Below the pieces are notes generated by a model that did no database searches, was not told where the DNA came from, and saw only the letters and a program-made list of their open reading frames with translations. The position numbers were made by a program, and so were the translations under genes. Positions 7,208 through 14,138 of a DNA stretch of 14,830 nt are shown piece by piece. Source of the stretch: Clostridium grantii DSM 8605 (GTDB lineage Bacteria > Bacillota > Clostridia > Clostridiales > Clostridiaceae); NCBI RefSeq assembly GCF_900129965.1, contig NZ_FQXM01000043.1:1-14830 (forward strand), read 5' to 3'. Within the stretch, counting starts at the first letter, position 1. Every line of letters starts with the position of its first letter.

Positions 7208-10200
7208 TTAGTGTTCATCGTCGAAATCTTCTAATTCAAACTGGTTTTCAAGATCATCTAAAGGTAGTTCATCAAAATCAAACTCTAAATCTGCATCACT
7301 GTCATCTTCTTCAACTGTCTCTTCTTCTGTATTCTCTACAACGATTCCTGATTTCAAATCTTCTTCACCTTCAATATTTACATCTAAATCTCCTAATTCA
7401 TCCTCAACAGATTCTTTTAAAACTATTTCTTCTCTTTCATCTGTAAGAACCCTAACATCTAAACATAAAGATTGCAATTCTTTTATAAGTACTTTAAAGG
7501 ATTCCGGTATTCCAGGTTCTGGTATATTTTCTCCTTTAACAATTGACTCATAAGTTTTAACTCTACCAACTACGTCATCCGATTTAACGGTAAGTATTTC
7601 TTGAAGAGTATGAGCAGCACCATATGCTTCTAATGCCCAAACCTCCATCTCACCAAATCTTTGACCACCAAATTGAGCTTTACCACCCAACGGTTGTTGT
7701 GTAACTAAAGAATACGGTCCTGTAGATCTAGCATGTATCTTATCATCAACCAAATGGTGAAGTTTAAGAATATACATATATCCAACTGTAACCTTACTAT
7801 CAAATGGCTCTCCAGTTCTTCCATCATATAGAACTGTTTTTCCATCTCTTGTGTATCCTGCTTCTTCCATCAAGTCTAGTATTTCTTTTTCTGTGGCTCC
7901 ATCAAAAACTGGTGTAGCTATGTGCCACCCCATTTCGCTAGCAGCCCAGCCCAAGTGAACTTCCAATACTTGACCGATATTCATACGAGATGGTACCCCA
8001 AGAGGGTTTAAGCATATTTGCAATGCTCTTCCATCAGGTAAGAAAGGCATATCTTCTTCAGGTAATATTCTAGAGATAACCCCTTTATTACCATGTCTTC
8101 CTGCCATCTTATCTCCAACAGATATTTTTCTCTTTTGAGCAATATAACATCTAACTAACTCATTTACTCCTGGAGGTAACTCATCACCGTTTTCTCTCGT
8201 AAATATCTTAACATCTACGATAATTCCTGTTTCTCCATGAGGAACTCTTAAAGAAGTATCTCTTACTTCTCTAGCTTTTTCACCAAAAATAGCTCTTAAA
8301 AGTCTTTCTTCAGCCGTTAGCTCTGTTTCACCTTTTGGCGTAACTTTACCAACAAGAATATCTCCTGAATTTACTTCAGCACCTATTCTTACAATACCTC
8401 TTTCATCAATGTTCTTTAAGGCATCATCACCAACATTAGGAATATCTCTAGTTATTTCTTCTGGTCCTAATTTAGTATCTCTAGCTTCCGCCTCATATTC
8501 TTCTATATGAATTGATGTAAATACATCTTCTCTAACCAATTCTTCTGAAATAAGCATAGCATCTTCATAATTGTAACCTTCCCAAGTTATGAATCCTATT
8601 CTAATATTTTGCCCTAACGCAATTTCCCCTAAATCAGTAGATGGTCCATCAGCTAAAACATCTCCTACTTTAACTCTTTCACCTTTACTAATAATAGGTT
8701 TTTGGTTAATGCATGTTCCTTGGTTAGATCTTTTAAATTTCATTAATTTAAATTTATCTATTCCACCATCAATATCTCTTTTTATTCTAATTTCATCAGA
8801 ACTAACATAAGCTATAACGCCATCATGTTCTGCTTTAGGAAGAACTCCAGAGTCGACAGCAGCTTTATACTCTATTCCTGTACCTACTATAGGTGAGTTG
8901 GCTTTTAGCAATGGAACTGCCTGACGTTGCATGTTTGATCCCATTAATGCACGGCTGGCGTCATCATTTTCTAAGAATGGTATCATAGCAGTAGCTACTG
9001 ATACAATCTGCCTTGGTGAAATATCCATTAAGTCAACTTGATCTTTATCTACTATAAGAACATCATGTTTTGTTCTAACAGTTATCTTATCATCGATAAA
9101 ATGTCCTTCTGGATCTAATGGTTCCTTGGCTTGAGCTACATAATAATTATCTTCTTCATCAGCGGTGATGTAGATAATTTCATTATTAACCTTACCAAGC
9201 TTTTTGCTAACAGTTCTATATGGCGTTTCAATAAACCCATACTCATTTACTCTAGCATAACATGCTAATGAATTGATTAATCCTATGTTAGGTCCTTCTG
9301 GTGTTTCAATAGGACACATTCTTCCGTAATGTGAGTGATGGACGTCTCTAACTTCGAATCCAGCTCTTTCCCTTGATAAACCTCCAGGTCCTAAAGCTGA
9401 TAATCTTCTCTTATGAGTTAATTCAGATAAAGGATTTGTTTGGTCCATGAATTGAGAAAGTTGTGAACTTCCAAAGAATTCTTTTATAGCAGCAGCCACT
9501 GGTCTAATATTTATTAATCCTTGTGGTGTTACTGTTTCTTCATCTTGAATTGTCATTCTTTCTCTTACTACTCTTTCCATTCTTGACAAACCAATTCTAA
9601 ATTGGTTTTGTAGTAATTCTCCAACTGATCTCAATCTTCTATTGCCTAGATGGTCAATATCATCATTGTGACCTATATTATAAGCTAAATTCAACTCATA
9701 ACTAATTGTAGCAAGCATATCGTCTTTAATAATGTGTTTAGGTATAAGCTCAGTGATTCTTCTCTTTAATTGTTCTTTGATACTTTCTTCATCGCTATAA
9801 TCATTAAGGATTTCTCTCAATATAGGATAATGAACTTTTTCTCTTATTCCTAAATTGCTAACTTCGAAATCTACAAATTTATGTATGTCAACAAAGTTAT
9901 TACCAATAACTTTTATTATTTTGTCATCAGCTAAAATTCTTACTTCATTAATACCAGCATCACTAATTGAATTAGCTTTTTCTCTGTCTATATAGTCATC
10001 CTTTTGAATCAATATTTCTCCTGTTTCAGGATGAATAACATCTTCTGCTGCAATATGATTTAGTATTCTATTATTAATAGCTAATTTTTTATTGAATTTA
10101 TATCTTCCAACCCTTGATAAATCATATCTTTTAGCATCAAAGAAAAGTGAGTTAATTAAAGAAACAGCACTATCTACTGTTGGAGGCTCACCCGGTCTTA

Positions 10201-10921
10201 ATCTTTTATAGATTTCAAGTAAAGCTTCTTCTCTAGTTTTAGTATTATCTTTTTCAATACTAGCTTTCAATCTTTCTTCTTCACCAAAAAATTCGATTAA
10301 TTCAATATCGCTTCCAGTATCCATAACTGTTCTCGCTAATACTGTAATAGGTAACTTTCTTGTTTTATCTATTCTTACATAAACAATTCCGTTAGAATCA
10401 GTTTCGTATTCTAACCAAGCACCTCTATTAGGAATTACCGTTGCTGAGAATAATTTTTTACCGTTTTTATCTACAGTATGATTGTAGTAAGCTCCTGGAG
10501 ATCTTACCAATTGGCTTACAATAACTCTCTCAGCTCCATTGATAACAAACGTACCCTGTTGTGTCATCAATGGGAAATCACCCATAAAAACTTCTTGCTC
10601 TTTTACTTCGCCCGTTTCTTTGTTTAAAAGTCTTACTTTAACTTTCAAAGGCGCAGCATAGGTAGTATCTCTTTCTTTACATTCCTCTACACTATACTTT
10701 GTATTTTCTGTTTCTAATCTGTGATCAACAAATTCTAATACTAAATTGCCTGTGTAATCTTGGATAGGATTGATATCATCAAAGACTTCATTTAATCCAT
10801 CTTGCCAGAACCAATCGTAAGAATTTAATTGAACCTCAATCAAATTTGGCATAGGACAAACTTCTTTTACTTTTGAAAAGCTCATTCTTGTTCTCTTACC
10901 ATTTTGGATAGGATGTACCAT
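7208..10921 (-). CDS. rpoB: DNA-directed RNA polymerase subunit beta
   Basis: Beta subunit of RNA polymerase, 1237 residues. The rifampicin region is at 484-510. Gln490, Asp493, His503, Arg506 and Ser508 (E. coli 513, 516, 526, 529, 531) are the sensitive-type residues. The highly conserved block ISVGDKMAGRHGNKGVIS is intact, as is the C-terminal QFGGQRFGEMEVWALEAYGA. The protein then runs into an acidic tail of about 68 residues (1170-1237), roughly half Asp/Glu and ending ELEDFDDEH. Similar tails occur in other clostridia and make the protein longer than Bacillus RpoB. The ATG at 10919-10921 follows GAGGGGTGAAATTTTA. Its own promoter and long leader separate it from rplL, unlike E. coli where rplJL and rpoBC share a transcript. 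Confidence 0.98.
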   Translation of the reverse strand: MVHPIQNGKRTRMSFSKVKEVCPMPNLIEVQLNSYDWFWQDGLNEVFDDINPIQDYTGNLVLEFVDHRLETENTKYSVEECKERDTTYAAPLKVKVRLLNKETGEVKEQEVFMGDFPLMTQQGTFVINGAERVIVSQLVRSPGAYYNHTVDKNGKKLFSATVIPNRGAWLEYETDSNGIVYVRIDKTRKLPITVLARTVMDTGSDIELIEFFGEEERLKASIEKDNTKTREEALLEIYKRLRPGEPPTVDSAVSLINSLFFDAKRYDLSRVGRYKFNKKLAINNRILNHIAAEDVIHPETGEILIQKDDYIDREKANSISDAGINEVRILADDKIIKVIGNNFVDIHKFVDFEVSNLGIREKVHYPILREILNDYSDEESIKEQLKRRITELIPKHIIKDDMLATISYELNLAYNIGHNDDIDHLGNRRLRSVGELLQNQFRIGLSRMERVVRERMTIQDEETVTPQGLINIRPVAAAIKEFFGSSQLSQFMDQTNPLSELTHKRRLSALGPGGLSRERAGFEVRDVHHSHYGRMCPIETPEGPNIGLINSLACYARVNEYGFIETPYRTVSKKLGKVNNEIIYITADEEDNYYVAQAKEPLDPEGHFIDDKITVRTKHDVLIVDKDQVDLMDISPRQIVSVATAMIPFLENDDASRALMGSNMQRQAVPLLKANSPIVGTGIEYKAAVDSGVLPKAEHDGVIAYVSSDEIRIKRDIDGGIDKFKLMKFKRSNQGTCINQKPIISKGERVKVGDVLADGPSTDLGEIALGQNIRIGFITWEGYNYEDAMLISEELVREDVFTSIHIEEYEAEARDTKLGPEEITRDIPNVGDDALKNIDERGIVRIGAEVNSGDILVGKVTPKGETELTAEERLLRAIFGEKAREVRDTSLRVPHGETGIIVDVKIFTRENGDELPPGVNELVRCYIAQKRKISVGDKMAGRHGNKGVISRILPEEDMPFLPDGRALQICLNPLGVPSRMNIGQVLEVHLGWAASEMGWHIATPVFDGATEKEILDLMEEAGYTRDGKTVLYDGRTGEPFDSKVTVGYMYILKLHHLVDDKIHARSTGPYSLVTQQPLGGKAQFGGQRFGEMEVWALEAYGAAHTLQEILTVKSDDVVGRVKTYESIVKGENIPEPGIPESFKVLIKELQSLCLDVRVLTDEREEIVLKESVEDELGDLDVNIEGEEDLKSGIVVENTEEETVEEDDSDADLEFDFDELPLDDLENQFELEDFDDEH

Positions 10922-10940
10922 TAAAATTTCACCCCTCGTT

Positions 10941-10973
10941 AAAAAATAAGAAGATTCATGTCTAGCGATCTTC
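10941..10973 (-). terminator. Candidate attenuator hairpin in the rpoB leader
   Basis: GAAGAT and ATCTTC (arms 10950-10955 and 10968-10973, 12-nt loop) form a 6-bp stem, extendable by two G-U pairs at the base. On the transcribed strand it is followed by TTATTTTTT. It ends about 20 nt before the rpoB start. The stem is weak for a terminator, so any termination is likely partial. Confidence 0.4.
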
Positions 10974-10976
10974 CCT

Positions 10977-11016
10977 GGTATATTTATAGCATATCGATAG
11001 TATACCCATCAATATG
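10977..11016 (-). promoter_or_regulatory. Possible H-type pseudoknot in the rpoB leader
   Basis: In the transcript CAUAUUGAU (11008-11016) pairs with AUCGAUAUG (10990-10998) as a 9-bp stem with one U-G. GGUAUA in its loop (11001-11006) can pair with UAUACC downstream (10977-10982). Loops of 1, 2 and 7 nt fit classic pseudoknot geometry. Promoter-like boxes overlap the same bases, and AT-rich sequence folds easily by chance, so this is a candidate only. Confidence 0.35.
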
Positions 11017-11034
11017 AATAAAATTCAAATTTTG

Positions 11035-11058
11035 TTAAAATATATTAACATATTTTAA
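11035..11058 (-). repeat. AT-only inverted repeat at the 5' end of the rpoB leader
   Basis: Nine-bp arms (11035-11043 and 11050-11058) surround a 6-nt loop, about 12 nt after the predicted transcription start of rpoBC. All pairs are A-T, so stability is low. It may be a 5'-end stem of the message or chance. Confidence 0.3.
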
Positions 11059-11076
11059 GCGCTCATGCAATATACT

Positions 11077-11105
11077 ATGTTATCACAGTTGCATTTTGCT
11101 GTCAA
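11077..11105 (-). promoter_or_regulatory. Promoter for rpoBC
   Basis: TTGACA (11100-11105), a 17-bp spacer, then TAACAT (11077-11082) with TGA immediately before it as an extended -10. Predicted start is near 11070, giving a leader of about 150 nt. It lies downstream of the rplL terminator, so rpoBC should be an independent transcription unit. Confidence 0.75.
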
Positions 11106-11168
11106 TGTATTTTCAAATAATTATTTTCATTTTATATATTTTCTACTTTTTAAATATATCTACAATTT

Positions 11169-11195
11169 AAAAAAAGGCACTTATATGTGCCTTTT
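11169..11195 (-). terminator. Intrinsic terminator after rplL
   Basis: AAAAGGCAC and GTGCCTTTT (arms 11187-11195 and 11172-11180 on the transcribed strand) form a 9-bp stem with a 6-nt loop. It is followed by an uninterrupted run of T (11169-11175, partly within the stem). It lies 10 bp after the rplL stop. This is the most convincing terminator in the window. Confidence 0.9.
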
Positions 11196-11205
11196 AATTT
11201 TTAAA

Positions 11206-11571
11206 CTATTTTACTTCTACAACTGCTCCAACTTCTTCTAGCTTAGCTTTCATTTCTTCAGCTGCTTCTTTAGCAATTCCTTCTTTAAGTGATTTTGGAG
11301 CTCCATCAACTAATTCTTTAGCTTCTTTCAATCCTAAACCAGTTAATTCTCTAACTACTTTGATAACTTTAATTTTTTGTGATCCTGCGCTAGCAAGAAC
11401 TACATCAAACTCAGTTTGCTCAGCAGCTTCTCCAGCTCCAGCGCCTGCTCCTGCAGCAGCTACTGGTGCAGCAGCACTTACTCCAAATTCCTCTTCACAT
11501 GCTTTTACTAATTCGTTTAATTCTAAAACACTCATTTCTTTTATAGCTTGAATTATTTCTTCTCTTATCAT
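11206..11571 (-). CDS. rplL: 50S ribosomal protein L7/L12
   Basis: L7/L12 forms the flexible stalk that recruits and activates EF-G, EF-Tu and other GTPase factors. The 121 residues have the normal layout. The N-terminal dimer and L10-binding helices (1-32) end in EEEFGVSA. An Ala/Gly hinge (33-50) contains a GAGAGAG run. The C-terminal factor-binding domain (about 54-121) has KIKVIKVVRELTGLGLKEAK. The ATG at 11569-11571 follows CGGAGGTGCACAATA. It is 30 bp after rplJ, and the operon ends at the terminator just downstream. L12 is needed in several copies per L10, but I see no separate promoter for it in the 30-bp gap. Confidence 0.98.
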   Translation of the reverse strand: MIREEIIQAIKEMSVLELNELVKACEEEFGVSAAAPVAAAGAGAGAGEAAEQTEFDVVLASAGSQKIKVIKVVRELTGLGLKEAKELVDGAPKSLKEGIAKEAAEEMKAKLEEVGAVVEVK

Positions 11572-11601
11572 TATTGTGCACCTCCGAATATTTTAAATTA
11601 A

Positions 11602-12111
11602 TTATTCAGCTGTTTCAGCTGATTCTTTTTGTTCTTTAATAGAGCTTAATAAGTAAGCAAAATTTGATAATGGAGCTTTGAAACTTCCAAGTAATTTTGC
11701 AATAAGTACTTCTTTTGATGGTATTGAAGCGATAGCTTTAATTTGCTCTTCTCCATAAACAACACCGTCAACTAAACCAGCTTTTAATTCTAATTTCTTA
11801 TGAGTTTTTGCAAATTCATTCAAAATTCTAGCTGGAGCTGTAGCATCTTCGTAACCGAAAGCTATAGCAACTGGTCCTTCTAAGTAAGGCTCTAAACCTT
11901 CAATGTTTAGTTCTTTAGCAGCTAAAACAACCAATCTGTTTTTGTAAACTTTATACTCAACTCCACCTTCTCTAAGAGTTTTTCTTAGTTCAGTATCGTC
12001 TTCCACTGTTAAACCTTGATAATCTGAAAGAACTAATGATTGAGCCTTTTCTAATTTTTCTTTTATTTCTTGAACTTTAGTTTCTTTTACTAATCTATTT
12101 TTACTTGCCAA
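11602..12111 (-). CDS. rplJ: 50S ribosomal protein L10
   Basis: L10 anchors the L12 dimers to 23S rRNA and, with L12, represses its own operon. From the start chosen here it has 169 residues. The N-terminal rRNA-binding domain includes KAQSLVLSDYQGLTV and VYKNRLVVLAAKE. The C-terminal helical part (about 130-160) is the L12 platform. The open frame extends to a GTG at 12118-12120, but that GTG is within the SD itself (AGGAGGTG). The TTG at 12109-12111 lies 8 nt after AGGAGG and gives MASKNRLVKETKV, like other L10 starts. It is preceded by an L10 leader with attenuator and followed 30 bp later by rplL. Confidence 0.97.
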   Translation of the reverse strand: MASKNRLVKETKVQEIKEKLEKAQSLVLSDYQGLTVEDDTELRKTLREGGVEYKVYKNRLVVLAAKELNIEGLEPYLEGPVAIAFGYEDATAPARILNEFAKTHKKLELKAGLVDGVVYGEEQIKAIASIPSKEVLIAKLLGSFKAPLSNFAYLLSSIKEQKESAETAE

Positions 12112-12289
12112 ATGTGCCACCTCCTAACTGAAAAATAAAACCTCTCCGCAACCGACGAAGAGGTGTATATCTCATTACATAACAAAATCAACTTTGCTAA
12201 ATGAAGAATATATGAATCCTCGGTAGGTTGTAATCACGTTATGCTTTCGCACCCACGGTCTGCGGAGTAATGTCCTAATTCAATTTTAC
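12112..12289 (-). promoter_or_regulatory. L10 (rplJL) leader RNA
   Basis: This leader of about 178 nt runs from the predicted start to the rplJ TTG. Its 5' part holds the conserved L10-leader core: CUCCGCAGACCGUGGGUGCG, then AAAGCAU, with ACCUACCGAGG about 20 nt later. GUGGGU pairs with ACCUAC, enclosing a GC-GAAA-GC hairpin. In Bacillus subtilis, L10 bound to L12 promotes termination in this leader. The segment at 12257-12267 can pair with 12144-12153, in the terminator's 3' arm and loop, as an antiterminator: seven continuous pairs plus three after a one-base bulge. Confidence 0.88.
12131..12164 (-). terminator. Attenuator terminator of the rplJL leader
   Basis: ACCTCTTCG and CGGAGAGGT (transcribed strand; arms 12156-12164 and 12140-12148) make a 9-bp stem with one G-U and a 7-nt loop, followed by TTTATTTTT. 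It lies between the L10-binding core and the rplJ SD. It also stops readthrough from rplA. Confidence 0.85.
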
Positions 12290-12295
12290 TTTAAA

Positions 12296-12324
12296 AGTAT
12301 ATCAATAAAAAATCTTTGTGTCAA
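12296..12324 (-). promoter_or_regulatory. Promoter for rplJL
   Basis: TTGACA (12319-12324), a 17-bp spacer, then TATACT (12296-12301), preceded by TGA as an extended -10. The -35 begins 2 nt after the rplA stop codon. Predicted start is near 12289. Confidence 0.85.
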
Positions 12325-12326
12325 CA

Positions 12327-13025
12327 TTATTCTGTAACTTTTGAAGGGTTTATCTTAACTCCTGGACCCATAGTACTAGATAATGTAACTGATTTAATAT
12401 ATTGTCCTTTTGCTGCTGATGGTTTTGCTTTAATTAATGCTTCCATCAAAGTATTGTAGTTATCAAGTAATTTTCCTGGTTCGAAAGATTTCTTACCAAT
12501 AGGAACATGTACTATAGCTGTTTTATCAACTCTATATTCTACCTTACCTGCTTTAATATCTGCGATAGCTTTAGCAACATCAAAAGTAACAGTTCCAGAT
12601 TTAGGGTTTGGCATTAAACCTTTTGGTCCTAATACTCTACCTAATCTACCTACTACACCCATCATATCTGGAGTAGCAACTACTACATCAAAATCAAACC
12701 AATTTTCATTTTGGATCTTCTGAATAAATTCTTCCGCTCCAACATAATCAGCGCCTGCTTCTTCAGCTTCTTTAACTTTTTCGCCTTTTGCGAATACAAG
12801 TACTTTAACTGTTTTACCAGTTCCATGAGGTAACACTACTGCTCCTCTAACTTGTTGATCTGCATGTCTTGGGTCAACACCCATTCTAGCTGCTAATTCA
12901 ATTGTTTCATCAAATTTAGCTTTAGCTGTTTTTAAAACTAAGTCAATAGCTTCTGACGGAGTATAAACAACACCCTTTTCAATAAGCTTTGCACTTTCTC
13001 TATAATTTTTTCCTGTTTTAGCCAT
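12327..13025 (-). CDS. rplA: 50S ribosomal protein L1
   Basis: L1 forms the mobile stalk at the E site of the large subunit and in many bacteria represses translation of its own mRNA. The 232 residues are typical. The two-domain protein is marked by VRGAVVLPHGTGK (about 59-71), GPKGLMPNPKSGTV (133-146) in the conserved core, and a C-terminal SSTMGPGVKI. The ATG at 13023-13025 follows AAGGAGGAA; an ATG 5 nt further upstream is out of frame and abuts the SD. It is 49 bp after rplK. That gap holds a hairpin resembling the one before rplK, which suggests L1 control at both genes. Confidence 0.98.
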   Translation of the reverse strand: MAKTGKNYRESAKLIEKGVVYTPSEAIDLVLKTAKAKFDETIELAARMGVDPRHADQQVRGAVVLPHGTGKTVKVLVFAKGEKVKEAEEAGADYVGAEEFIQKIQNENWFDFDVVVATPDMMGVVGRLGRVLGPKGLMPNPKSGTVTFDVAKAIADIKAGKVEYRVDKTAIVHVPIGKKSFEPGKLLDNYNTLMEALIKAKPSAAKGQYIKSVTLSSTMGPGVKINPSKVTE

Positions 13026-13039
13026 TTCATTTCCTCCTT

Positions 13040-13066
13040 GTGGTCAAGCGGTATTTTACCTCCCAC
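13040..13066 (-). promoter_or_regulatory. Candidate L1-binding hairpin before rplA
   Basis: The transcript reads GUGG, GA, GGUA, AAA, UACC, GCUUGA, CCAC, directly followed by the SD AAGGAGG. Two 4-bp stems are separated by a 2/6-nt asymmetric internal loop. This resembles L1-type sites in rRNA and ribosomal-protein mRNA, which have two short stems, an asymmetric loop and GUGGGAGG. A bound protein would cover the SD. Confidence 0.6.
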
Positions 13067-13074
13067 TAGTTATA

Positions 13075-13500
13075 CTATTCTTCTACAGTAACACCCATAC
13101 TTCTAGCTGTTCCTGCTATCATACTCATTGCTGTCTCAACTGATGCAGCATTTAAGTCAGACATTTTAGTTTCTGCAATCTCTTTTAACTGAGCTTTAGT
13201 TATTTTAGCAACTTTCTTTCTATTTGGTTCTCCTGAACCGCTAGTTAGTCCGCACGCTTTTTTAATTAAAACAGCAGCTGGTGGAGTCTTAAGTATAAAA
13301 CTAAATGATCTATCCTTGTAAACTGAAATTACAACTGGAATTGTCAATCCTACTTGATCAGCTGTTTTTGCATTGTATTCTTTACAGAATCCCATGATAT
13401 TAACTCCGTGTTGACCTAATGCTGGACCAACTGGTGGTGCCGGAGTTGCCTTTCCTGCTGGAAGTTGAAGTTTAATTATTCCTACTACTTGCTTTGCCAT
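13075..13500 (-). CDS. rplK: 50S ribosomal protein L11
   Basis: L11 binds the GTPase-associated region of 23S rRNA with L10-L12 and is needed for RelA-type sensing of uncharged tRNA. It has 141 residues, the standard length. The N-terminal domain carries the Pro-rich APPVGPALGQHGVNIM (21-36). The C-terminal RNA-binding domain begins about 71 with KTPPAAVLIKKA and contains GSGEPNRKKV. The ATG at 13498-13500 follows GAGGAGGTGTAAACT. It lies between nusG (69 bp upstream) and rplA (49 bp downstream). An L1-type hairpin ends just before its SD. Confidence 0.98.
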   Translation of the reverse strand: MAKQVVGIIKLQLPAGKATPAPPVGPALGQHGVNIMGFCKEYNAKTADQVGLTIPVVISVYKDRSFSFILKTPPAAVLIKKACGLTSGSGEPNRKKVAKITKAQLKEIAETKMSDLNAASVETAMSMIAGTARSMGVTVEE

Positions 13501-13517
13501 AGTTTACACCTCCTCGT

Positions 13518-13542
13518 GTGGTAATACGGGAAATCCCCCCAC
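13518..13542 (-). promoter_or_regulatory. Candidate L1-binding hairpin before rplK
   Basis: The transcript reads GUGG, G, GGGA, UU, UCCC, GUAUUA, CCAC, then ACGAGGAGG (SD). It has the same plan as the element before rplA: a GUGG/CCAC outer stem, a 6-nt unpaired 3' side, and the SD a few nt downstream. In E. coli the L1 repressor site is also at rplK. Confidence 0.6.
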
Positions 13543-13569
13543 TTTTAGAATGTTTTATTCTTTAGCAGG

Positions 13570-14091
13570 TTAGTCTAATTTCTCGATTTGATTAAATTCA
13601 AGTTCAACAGAAGTTTCTCTGCCAAACATATTAACAAAAGCTTTAATCTTTCTTTTTTCAAGATTTATTTCTTTTATTATAGCCTCAAAATTTTCAAGGG
13701 GACCTGAAACTACTTTAACATTTTCCCCTACTTTTATGTCAATATCTATCTGCTTTTCAACTATACCCATTGACTTAACTTCTTCATCAGTAAGTGGAAC
13801 CGGTTTTGAACCCGGACCTACAAATCCAGTACATCCTCTAGTATTTCTAGCAACATACCATGTTTCGTCAGTCATAACCATTCTTATAAAAACGTATCCT
13901 GGATATAATTTTCTTTGAATAATTTTTTGTTTTCCTTCTTTAACCTCAATAACTTCTTCCATAGGTATCTCTATTTCTGGTATCAAGTCATGAAGTCCTC
14001 TGTTATCAATTAATTTTTCCAAATTAACTTTTACTTTATTTTCATACCCTGAATAAGTATGAACTACATACCAACGTGCGCGTTCTGCCAT
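13570..14091 (-). CDS. nusG: Transcription termination/antitermination factor NusG
   Basis: NusG binds RNA polymerase and affects pausing, and in many bacteria it contacts Rho or ribosomal protein S10. It has 173 residues. The NGN domain (about 5-110) begins RWYVVHTYSGYENKVK and contains KLYPGYVFIRM (61-71) and NTRGCTGFVGPG (83-94). The KOW domain covers about 120-170, with VGENVKVVSGPLENF. The ATG at 14089-14091 gives the normal N terminus and no earlier in-frame ATG, GTG or TTG exists. No SD lies at normal distance: the nearest, GGAGG, is 35 nt upstream across a hairpin. It follows secE by 47 bp. Confidence 0.97.
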   Translation of the reverse strand: MAERARWYVVHTYSGYENKVKVNLEKLIDNRGLHDLIPEIEIPMEEVIEVKEGKQKIIQRKLYPGYVFIRMVMTDETWYVARNTRGCTGFVGPGSKPVPLTDEEVKSMGIVEKQIDIDIKVGENVKVVSGPLENFEAIIKEINLEKRKIKAFVNMFGRETSVELEFNQIEKLD

Positions 14092-14131
14092 ATTTTTAGG
14101 GGTGAGTTTAATCGACTCATTCCCTACCTCC
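14092..14131 (-). promoter_or_regulatory. nusG SD separated from its AUG by a hairpin; overlapping 18-codon frame
   Basis: The SD GGAGG (14127-14131) is followed by a stem: UGAGU/ACUCA (14115-14119 with 14103-14107, 7-nt loop), a 2-nt bulge, then GGG/CCC (14122-14124 with 14100-14102). CUAAAAAU then leads to the nusG AUG. With the stem folded, SD and AUG are about 10 nt apart. Unfolded, the SD instead faces an AUG at 14118-14120 opening an out-of-frame 18-codon frame that ends at 14064 inside nusG. Confidence 0.55.
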
Positions 14132-14138
14132 TTTTCGT

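Noticed and set aside
10992..10997. ATCGAT palindrome in the rpoB leader as a protein site
   Set aside because: A perfect dyad this short is expected by chance and is better explained as part of the candidate stem.
10983..11028. Secondary rpoB promoters, TTGAAT-N18-TATACT and TTGATG-N18-TATAAA
   Set aside because: The -35 boxes match only four of six and the spacing is 18. AT-rich sequence yields such boxes often. Kept as an alternative reading of the leader, not as features.
11422..11475. Repetitive Ala/Gly codons in rplL
   Set aside because: This is the normal flexible hinge of L7/L12, not a DNA repeat element.
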